Positions 44,685-51,663 of a DNA stretch of 64,000 nt are shown here, piece after piece; the stretch's first letter is position 1; the number at the start of each line of letters is the position of its first letter. The DNA comes from Rubripirellula tenax. GTDB lineage: Bacteria > Planctomycetota > Planctomycetia > Pirellulales > Pirellulaceae. The position numbers and the translations under genes are program-made. The stretch covers positions 496,001 to 560,000 of the forward strand of contig NZ_SJPW01000002.1 in the NCBI RefSeq assembly GCF_007860125.1, in the 5' to 3' direction. Below the pieces are notes generated by a model. That model was not told the origin of the DNA. It did not search any database and saw only the letters and a program-made list of their open reading frames with translations.

Positions 44685-46097
44685 ATGTCCGACAAAACCG
44701 ATATTCATCAAACCTTGCAAGAGCAACTCGCCCTCTTTGGCCAGGAGCACGTTTTACGTTTCTGGGGTCAGTTGGACGAAACCGGCCGCACTCAATTATC
44801 AGCCCAGATCGCTGATATCGGCTTGGATCAACTGAAGTTGTTGGTCGAAGGCCAGGACGTCAAGCAAGACTTTGCCGCCATGGCGGACCGAGCCATGTCG
44901 CCGCCTTCGGTAAGAGCCGACGGGACGGGCGCGGCGTGGTCGGTCGACGAGGCGATCCGACATGGTGAAGCGGCGTTGGCGGCCGGTGAAGTCGGTGCGA
45001 TTTTGGTGGCCGGTGGCCAGGGCACGCGATTGGGATTCGATCAACCCAAAGGCATGTTCCCCGCCGGTCCGGTATCGAAGCGGACGTTGTTCCAAATTTT
45101 TGCGGATCGATTGCGGGCGATCGGCGATCGCTATGGGACGGAAGTTCCCTGGTACGTGATGACGAGCGATGCGACGGACGCGGAAACTCGCCAGTACTTT
45201 GAAGACAACAATTACCTAGGCCTTCATCCGGACCAAGTTCGGATTTTCAAACAGGGCACCATGCCGGCCGTGGATGCGGCGAGCGGCAAGTTGTTGTTGG
45301 CGTCGAAGGATTCGTTAGCACTTAGCCCTGATGGTCACGGCGGTACGGTGGGAGCACTCGATCGCAGCGGGTGTCTCGACGACGCGGACCGTCGCGGCGT
45401 GAAATACTTGGCCTACATCCAAGTCGACAATCCGCTGGCGAATCTTTGTGACGCCGTCCTGATCGGTCACCACGTCATGGCCGCTAGCGAGATGACCACT
45501 CAAGTCGTCCGCAAACGCTACCCAACCGAAAAAGTCGGCAATGTTGTTTTGGTGGATGGGCGAGTCCAGATCATCGAATATAGCGATTTGCCCGAATCGT
45601 CAGCCGTGGCGACCAACGACCAAGGCGAGCTAAAGTTGTGGGCCGGCAACATCGGCGTTCACATGATCGATGTTGCGTTTTTGCGACGAATGAGTCGAAC
45701 ATCGGATGCCCTGCCGTTCCACCGCGCGTCGAAGAAAGTCGGCCATGTCGACGACCAAGGTCGATCGGTTGATCCGGCTGAACCGAATGCGACGAAGTTC
45801 GAACGTTTTATTTTTGATCTGCTGCCGTACGCCGAAAATGCCTTTGTGGTCGAAGCCCTGCCTAGCGAGGCGTTCGCTCCGGTGAAGAACGCCGAAGGTG
45901 CCGCGACGGATACCGCTTCCTTGGCCCGAGCCGCCGTTTCGGACCTCCACAAGGGTTGGTTGCGAGCCGCAGGTGCAGACGTCTCGGATACCGCCGTGGT
46001 TGAAATCAACCCACGATTTGCGATGTCCGCCGAACAGGTCCGCGAAAAGATCTCTTCCAATTTGAAGATCGATTCCGATCGATATTTTGACAACTAA
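44685..46097 (+). CDS. UDP-sugar pyrophosphorylase (UDPGP type 1 family)
   Basis: The enzyme makes UDP-N-acetylglucosamine or UDP-glucose from UTP and the sugar 1-phosphate. It has 470 residues, near the length of eukaryotic UAP1/AGX enzymes. The nucleotide-binding GGQGTRLG is at 110-117 and the following PKGMFP at 121-126 (catalytic Lys122). The N-terminal helical region and the SLALSPDGHGGTVGAL segment match the UAP1/UDPGP group. Bacterial enzymes of this group are often bifunctional, and the exact sugar cannot be read off. The product would feed the cell-surface glycan genes in this window. Confidence 0.9.
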   Translation: MSDKTDIHQTLQEQLALFGQEHVLRFWGQLDETGRTQLSAQIADIGLDQLKLLVEGQDVKQDFAAMADRAMSPPSVRADGTGAAWSVDEAIRHGEAALAAGEVGAILVAGGQGTRLGFDQPKGMFPAGPVSKRTLFQIFADRLRAIGDRYGTEVPWYVMTSDATDAETRQYFEDNNYLGLHPDQVRIFKQGTMPAVDAASGKLLLASKDSLALSPDGHGGTVGALDRSGCLDDADRRGVKYLAYIQVDNPLANLCDAVLIGHHVMAASEMTTQVVRKRYPTEKVGNVVLVDGRVQIIEYSDLPESSAVATNDQGELKLWAGNIGVHMIDVAFLRRMSRTSDALPFHRASKKVGHVDDQGRSVDPAEPNATKFERFIFDLLPYAENAFVVEALPSEAFAPVKNAEGAATDTASLARAAVSDLHKGWLRAAGADVSDTAVVEINPRFAMSAEQVREKISSNLKIDSDRYFDN

Positions 46098-46119
46098 CTA
46101 GAATGAGGCCGGACGGTAG

Positions 46120-46136
46120 TTTTCCCCCGGGGAAAA
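46120..46136. repeat. Perfect palindrome
   Basis: TTTTCCCC (46120-46127) and GGGGAAAA (46129-46136) surround one base. A loop this small is poor for a hairpin, so it may be a protein-binding operator or part of a terminator with the downstream dyad. Confidence 0.5.
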
Positions 46137-46230
46137 GCGTGAAATCTCGAGCTGATCCGATGGTGAAGTGATCGAGAAGCTCGAATTGCCCGGAAAAGCC
46201 CCATCCCACGTGCCCTTTTCGGCGTTCGCG

Positions 46231-46256
46231 AAACCTCGCCCCGTCCTTCGGGGTTT
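46231..46256 (+). terminator. Terminator-like hairpin after the pyrophosphorylase gene
   Basis: CCCCG (46239-46243) pairs with CGGGG (46249-46253) over TCCTT, extended by AAACC/GGTTT with a small bulge. It lies about 130 bases after the pyrophosphorylase stop and before the MacA gene. Confidence 0.55.
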
Positions 46257-46350
46257 CAACGAATAGCGGATCGCTGAAGCCATCAACTGAGCCGGCCACG
46301 GCCGTCTCCCCGCCTACTCTCGCCTCCCTCCTTTTCGCAACGATTTTCCA

Positions 46351-48231
46351 ATGAAACGATTCACCCGTTCACGACGTCGGGATCGCTGCGGCGGCTTGCT
46401 CGGCGGTTTGCTCGTCTGTTTGATTCTGGCCGGGATCGTCGGCGCGGTGGGATATCGGTTTTTCCGAGATGCCGAATCCAGGGTCAATGCAAAAGACTTA
46501 ATCACGGAAGTGGTGTCGAAAGGTTCGTTCGACCACATCGTTCTGGAACAGGGCGAGGTCGAAAGCAGCAGCAATACCGAAGTCATTTGCGAAGTCAAGT
46601 CAAACAACGGCAACGGTGGCACAGCGATTCTTTGGGTGGTCGACGAAGGCACCAAGGTTGCCAAAGGCGACAAGCTGGTCGAACTCGATTCGTCGCAGTT
46701 AGAGATCCGGCTCAAAGAGCAGAAGATCCAAGTCATCACCGAAGAGGCTCGCGTGACGACGGCCCAGGCGCAACTGGAACAAGCCAAGATATCCAAAGAA
46801 GAATACCTGCAAGGAATCTTCAAGACGGAAGAAGCGGCGCTGTTGAGTCTCGAAGCCGTCGCCAACCAAGACTTGCTGAAGGCAAAATTGGCGATCGAAA
46901 GCAGTCGCCGACTCGTCGCGAAAGGCTTGGTCAAAGAGTTGCAGTTGCAGGCCGATCAGTTTGCCGTCATCAACGCGACCAACCAACTGAAAGCCACGCA
47001 GGGTCAACTGCAGGTGCTGCGTGACCTGACAAAACGAAAGATGGTCGTTCAATACGATAGCGAGATCGAGGCCGCGTCGGCGGCACTCTCCGCCGCATCG
47101 AGCGAGTTGATGGAAGAGCAAAACGAACTGGACGATATCGAACGACAAATCGAAAAGTGCGTGTTGTACGCGCCCGCCGATGGGGTTGTGGTCCACGCCA
47201 ATCGATTCAGCAATCGTGGCGGTGGTGCCGAGTTCGTCGTCGAAGCGGGTTCGACGGTTCGGGAACGTCAAGCCATCATCCGCTTGCCCGATCCGACGCG
47301 GATGCAGGTCAAGTGCAATATCAACGAATCGCGAATCACGCTGGTTCGATTCGGTATGCCGGTCAAGATTCAAATTGATGCGATCCCCGGCTTGAAGCTG
47401 AGGGGCATCGTCAAGAAGGTGAACCGATACGCCGAACCGGGTGGATTTTTCAGTTCGTCGATCAAAGAGTATGCCACGACGATCGAGATTGTGGATCCGC
47501 CGGAAAATATTCGTACGGGCATGACGTCCGAGGTCCAGATCTTTGTCGAACAGCTTGAAGATGCCCTGCAAATTCCGATTCAAGGTTTGTACGAACATGG
47601 CGGCGAAATGTACACGTTGGTCCAACGATCGCCGAAGTCGTTCGACACGGTGAAGGTCGCGATCGGCGCGACCAACGACACCATGGCCAGCATCACCGAA
47701 GGATTGAAAGCGGACGATCGGATCGTGCTGAACCTTCGCGAGCACCTGACGCTGATGGAACTGCCCGATGTCGCTGAAGAAGACAACAGCGAGATGCGGA
47801 AACTGGGCGCCGAACGCGAATTTGCGCAACAGCCCGGTGGTCCGATTGGCGCTCCCGACGCAACACAGCGACCTCAGGGCGGCGGTTGGCAAGGCGGTGG
47901 CGGTGAAGGCGGCGGTCGCCCTCCAGGTGCCGGTGGCGGCGGTGGACGACTAGGCGGCGGACGACCTGATGCCGGTGGTGGCGGACGGCCCGACTCGGCC
48001 GCGGGTACCGGAAAACCAGATGCCGCTTCGATGGTATCGCGCACCATGGAGCGGAGTGATGCCGATGGTGACGGCACGTTGTCGGCGGATGAAATCAGTT
48101 CGGTCGACGAGCGTTTCCGAAGTGGCATCACTGCGGCAGACGAGGATGGCGATGGCGCCGTTTCTCGCGCCGAATTGACCAAGTCCATGACGGCTCGGTT
48201 CAGTGAAGGCGGTGCCGGGGGCGCGCAATGA
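46351..48231 (+). CDS. MacA-type periplasmic adaptor with Gly-rich linker and C-terminal EF-hand pair
   Basis: The adaptor has 626 residues. One N-terminal span (about 13-38) anchors it. A lipoyl/hairpin part (about 45-300) has long coiled-coil helices such as KEQKIQVITEEARVTTAQ. It is followed by the beta-barrel and membrane-proximal domains (about 330-500) of HlyD/MacA adaptors. The Gly/Pro-rich linker (about 505-555) is unusual. The C-terminus carries two canonical EF-hand loops, DADGDGTLSADE (570-581) and DEDGDGAVSRAE (597-608), with ligands at positions 1, 3, 5, 9 and 12. It overlaps the ATPase gene by 4 bp, in the MacA-MacB order. The EF-hands suggest calcium sensing at the adaptor (inference). 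Confidence 0.88.
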   Translation: MKRFTRSRRRDRCGGLLGGLLVCLILAGIVGAVGYRFFRDAESRVNAKDLITEVVSKGSFDHIVLEQGEVESSSNTEVICEVKSNNGNGGTAILWVVDEGTKVAKGDKLVELDSSQLEIRLKEQKIQVITEEARVTTAQAQLEQAKISKEEYLQGIFKTEEAALLSLEAVANQDLLKAKLAIESSRRLVAKGLVKELQLQADQFAVINATNQLKATQGQLQVLRDLTKRKMVVQYDSEIEAASAALSAASSELMEEQNELDDIERQIEKCVLYAPADGVVVHANRFSNRGGGAEFVVEAGSTVRERQAIIRLPDPTRMQVKCNINESRITLVRFGMPVKIQIDAIPGLKLRGIVKKVNRYAEPGGFFSSSIKEYATTIEIVDPPENIRTGMTSEVQIFVEQLEDALQIPIQGLYEHGGEMYTLVQRSPKSFDTVKVAIGATNDTMASITEGLKADDRIVLNLREHLTLMELPDVAEEDNSEMRKLGAEREFAQQPGGPIGAPDATQRPQGGGWQGGGGEGGGRPPGAGGGGGRLGGGRPDAGGGGRPDSAAGTGKPDAASMVSRTMERSDADGDGTLSADEISSVDERFRSGITAADEDGDGAVSRAELTKSMTARFSEGGAGGAQ

Positions 48232-49043
48232 GCGTGACCGATGCTTACGGAACCAGCCCCGCGCCGGCTTCGAAATCGACCGAATCGCCGAAACGGTTTG
48301 CGACTTCGATTCGCGACCTGAAGAAAGAATACGTGCTTAAAAGCGAGACCGTCCGCGCACTCCGTGGCGTGTCGTTTGACGTACCCGAAGGCGACTACGT
48401 TGCCATCATGGGGCCGTCGGGCAGCGGCAAAAGCACCTTGCTAAACATGCTCGGCTGTCTCGATCAGCCAACCAGCGGCAGCTTGATGCTGGGTGACGAC
48501 GACATCTCGACCATGTCGGATGATCAGTTGGCCGACATTCGCAGTCGTCGCATCGGTTTCGTGTTTCAATCGTACAACTTGATCCAGCAATTGTCCGTCG
48601 TCGAGAACATTCAGGTACCGCTTTATTACCAAGGCAAGTTGGGTCCGAAGCAGCGCGAGCGTGCCGTCGAATTGGCCAAACAGGTTGGCCTGGGGGATCG
48701 TCTGGATCACCGACCGACGCAATTGTCCGGTGGACAGCAACAACGCGTGGCGATCGCGCGCAGCTTGGTGAATGACCCGTTTTTCGTTTTGGCGGACGAA
48801 CCGACCGGCAACTTGGACTCGATCACCACCGACGAGATTTTGGCGATCTTCGATAAACTAAACGCGGAAGGTCGTACGATCATCCTGGTCACTCACGAAG
48901 ACGATGTCGCGCTGCGAGCAAAGCGAATCGTCCGATTGAAAGACGGAATGCTGCATACTGACGAATTGGTCGAAGAATCGGCCCGCGAGGCGGTACGTGC
49001 CAAGCACGCGATCGCTGTTGCTGAACTGAAGGCTCGCGAGTAA
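48228..49043 (+). CDS. MacB/LolD-type ABC ATPase
   Basis: The 271-residue ATPase powers the neighbouring permease. Walker A GPSGSGKST is at 62-70, then the Q-loop region FVFQSYNLIQQ, LSGGQQQRVAIARSL, Walker B with LADEPTGNLD and the H-switch LVTHEDDVAL. The N-terminal 30 residues are extra compared with typical LolD proteins. It overlaps the adaptor gene by 4 bp and precedes the permease by 20 bases, with AGAGGA before that start. It probably also could power the orphan FtsX permease at 40.3 kb (inference). Confidence 0.93.
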   Translation: MSVTDAYGTSPAPASKSTESPKRFATSIRDLKKEYVLKSETVRALRGVSFDVPEGDYVAIMGPSGSGKSTLLNMLGCLDQPTSGSLMLGDDDISTMSDDQLADIRSRRIGFVFQSYNLIQQLSVVENIQVPLYYQGKLGPKQRERAVELAKQVGLGDRLDHRPTQLSGGQQQRVAIARSLVNDPFFVLADEPTGNLDSITTDEILAIFDKLNAEGRTIILVTHEDDVALRAKRIVRLKDGMLHTDELVEESAREAVRAKHAIAVAELKARE

Positions 49044-49063
49044 CCCAAGAGGATCGACCGAAC

Positions 49064-50395
49064 ATGTTGTGGCTACGAACGTGGAAACTTGGCATCAAAA
49101 GCTTGGCGCTGCACCCGCTGCGCACCGGGTTGACGATGCTTGGCATCATGATCGGCGTTTGGGCCGTGATTGTTTTGACCGCGGTCAGCCAGGGCGCCAG
49201 CGACCAAGTTCAAAAACAAATTGAATCGCTCGGTTCCACGACCATCATCGTCCGAAGCCAAAAGCCGCCGGATGACAAGTTGGCCGGCATGGCGGCGACC
49301 CAGTTTGGTTTGCTGCGCAGCGACCTGGAAAAAATTCTGGTCAACGTGCCGACGATCGAAACGGCCATTCCGATTCGTGAAATTCGCCGACAGTTCACCT
49401 ACCGCGATCGAGTCGTCGACGGCCGGTTGGTAGGATGCACGCCGGCGTATTCCGACGTCAATCATTTGAAAATTCGATCCGGGGGCGGACGATTCATCTC
49501 CGACGCCGACGAGATCAAGGCGGACACCGTCTGTGTGATCTCGGCGGGCGTCGCCGAACGGTTGTTTCCGTTCGAAGAACCGCTCGGCAAACGAGTGACC
49601 GTTCCGGAACACACCGATAAGTACAAAGTCATCGGCGTACTGAAGCACCGCAATCCGTCGGCAGCTATCGGTGGATCGCTCGACTCGCAAGACTTTTCAT
49701 CGGACATCTACATTCCGATGAATACGCTGCGGAAACGCATCGGCGATACGATCGTGACGCGTCGCAGTGGTCAGTTCCAAATGGAGATCATGGAACTGAA
49801 TCAAATCACATTGCAGGCGATCAACCAAGACCAAGTCAAAAACTCTGCCGCCATGATTGAAGGGCTGCTCGCTCAATCGCACGGTATGCTCAATGACGTT
49901 GCGGTGGTCGTGCCGTTGGAATTGTTGGAACAGGCTCGCAATATGAAGCTGATGTTTCTGGGGATCGGCATTTTGATTGCGTGTATTTCGTTGGTTGTCG
50001 GCGGGATCGGTATCATGAATATCATGTTGGCGAGTGTCACCGAACGAACTCGCGAGATTGGCATTCGGCGTGCCCTCGGCGCAAAACAGCGTGACATCAC
50101 GAATCAATTTCTTGTCGAAACGACCGTGCTAAGCTTCGCTGGCGCGATGTTGGGAATTTTGATCGGGTTGATGAGTTTGCCACTCTATCGGTTGGCGATA
50201 TGGGGCGTGAAACAAACGCTTCCCGAAAAGTTCGCGGCGCTGCCGGCGGCGATTCGTGAAGCAGAACCCGCGATCGTTTACTGGACGATTCCGTTGGCGG
50301 TCGCGATCGCAGTCGGCGTCGGCTTGATCAGCGGTCTCTATCCGGCAATCCGCGCCGCGAAAATGAATCCCATCGAGGCCTTGCGTCATGAATAA
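49064..50395 (+). CDS. MacB-type ABC transporter permease
   Basis: It has 443 residues: one N-terminal span (about 20-40), a roughly 240-residue periplasmic MacB_PCD-type domain, and three C-terminal spans (about 305-330, 355-380 and 405-430), ending in the family's LRHE. MLGIMIGVWAVI and LVVGGIGIMNIMLASV are typical MacB/FtsX stretches. A separate ATPase gene rather than a fused domain is common outside enterobacteria. With the adaptor and ATPase it makes a tripartite exporter; macrolides, peptides or lipids are possible substrates, and the sequence does not tell which. Confidence 0.92.
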   Translation: MLWLRTWKLGIKSLALHPLRTGLTMLGIMIGVWAVIVLTAVSQGASDQVQKQIESLGSTTIIVRSQKPPDDKLAGMAATQFGLLRSDLEKILVNVPTIETAIPIREIRRQFTYRDRVVDGRLVGCTPAYSDVNHLKIRSGGGRFISDADEIKADTVCVISAGVAERLFPFEEPLGKRVTVPEHTDKYKVIGVLKHRNPSAAIGGSLDSQDFSSDIYIPMNTLRKRIGDTIVTRRSGQFQMEIMELNQITLQAINQDQVKNSAAMIEGLLAQSHGMLNDVAVVVPLELLEQARNMKLMFLGIGILIACISLVVGGIGIMNIMLASVTERTREIGIRRALGAKQRDITNQFLVETTVLSFAGAMLGILIGLMSLPLYRLAIWGVKQTLPEKFAALPAAIREAEPAIVYWTIPLAVAIAVGVGLISGLYPAIRAAKMNPIEALRHE

Positions 50396-50482
50396 GGGCT
50401 GCCCCGCCGTACTGCTTCGTTGTTGAGCACGTCGTTGCATTCGGCCACGCTGTTGGCGATTGTCGCTTCACAAAGTTCAGCG

Positions 50483-51505
50483 TCAGCGACTTGGTGGCGT
50501 CGTTTTTTCGTTGACCAAGGTTTGTATCGATTCAAAATCGACGGCGCGGGATTCGCCGGGGAAGGCATGTGGCAACAGCCACCACTCTTCGGTGAAGCTT
50601 CCTGCTTTTCCGGGCCCCAGATTTTCTGCGGGCCCGATCGGCTCTAGCTCGACCATTGGGTCGTTGGGGTACCATACCGAAATCGTCAGCGCCGCAAACT
50701 CATTGTACGCGCGGTTGGGGTAGGTCGTGAAACGTTTGACGAACATTTGATTGCTGGGTGCCAAGTAGGCGAACCAACCGGCATGGGAATCGAACCCCAA
50801 CTTGGGTTTTGCCGGCACGTCACGAATCACCACAGCCCGATCCGAAACTTCGATGTTCGGATCCTCGGGTGCAATCGTTAGCACGTTGCCGTTCTCGTAA
50901 CGCACATATCCGTGCGGGAATCGGCCGCGTGGCGAACGGGGAACAACAACGATGCCACCGCCAACAGCAAACGTTCGACTCCAATGGCATAGGTTGACGT
51001 GACTTTTCGATTCGTTGACGATCGTTTGCGTGCAACGGAGCTGGGAAGTCGTTTCGTGCAGTTCAAAGTCACGAACCAATCGGACGCCTGATTCCGGATC
51101 ATACTCGCTAGTCATCCTGGCGGAGCGCGGTCCGGTGATTTCACCCTTCCAAGGACCCGCCCAAAGAACCATCCCACGGTTGACCATTTTCTCGGGGCCG
51201 ATATCAAACCGGCCTGCATTCATGGGTGTTTTGGAGGCGTCTTTCTCGTAGGTCCACCCTTCATCGCCGGATGGCAGATACAGCACGTTGGCTCCATCGA
51301 GGGCGTACTCCAGCACGCGGCCACCGGCCTCGGGGCAAAGCGTCACAGAGGTCGACGCGTTGCTAAGACGGATACAGTGCTTGTATCCGTAGTAATTCAA
51401 GACTGCCGCTTCATCCTCGGCCGACGAAACATCGACCAGGACAAAGACGGAACATAGAAGAATGGCTGAGGAAGTGATTCTGCGAAAACGACAACAGGCG
51501 ATCAT
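50483..51505 (-). CDS. DUF4380-family secreted protein (mutarotase-like)
   Basis: A signal peptide (about 1-29, ending VSSAEDE) starts a 340-residue protein. The mature part is beta-rich, and LCPEAGGRVLEYALDG together with HVNLCHWSRTFAVGGG fits the DUF4380/galactose-mutarotase-like fold. Members occur with carbohydrate-active genes in planctomycetes. The catalytic residues of true aldose epimerases cannot be matched with confidence. It is convergent with the MacB permease. Confidence 0.8.
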   Translation of the reverse strand: MIACCRFRRITSSAILLCSVFVLVDVSSAEDEAAVLNYYGYKHCIRLSNASTSVTLCPEAGGRVLEYALDGANVLYLPSGDEGWTYEKDASKTPMNAGRFDIGPEKMVNRGMVLWAGPWKGEITGPRSARMTSEYDPESGVRLVRDFELHETTSQLRCTQTIVNESKSHVNLCHWSRTFAVGGGIVVVPRSPRGRFPHGYVRYENGNVLTIAPEDPNIEVSDRAVVIRDVPAKPKLGFDSHAGWFAYLAPSNQMFVKRFTTYPNRAYNEFAALTISVWYPNDPMVELEPIGPAENLGPGKAGSFTEEWWLLPHAFPGESRAVDFESIQTLVNEKTTPPSR

Positions 51506-51663
51506 GGGCGAATCCGAGAGGTGCGTGGCGAGGGGGTAGTCGAGACCTGCCAGCGCAACTTATTTCCATGGCGTCACCGATGCAAGCGCCGATTCACATC
51601 GCAGTCGATTCTGGTCGATTTCCAAAGATCCATTTGTCACGCGAAAGCGAAAGTAATCGTCGA

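Noticed and set aside
46699-47892. 397-codon open frame antisense to the MacA adaptor
   Set aside because: Low-complexity Arg/Gln/Leu composition and complete overlap with a well-supported gene mark it as a shadow frame.
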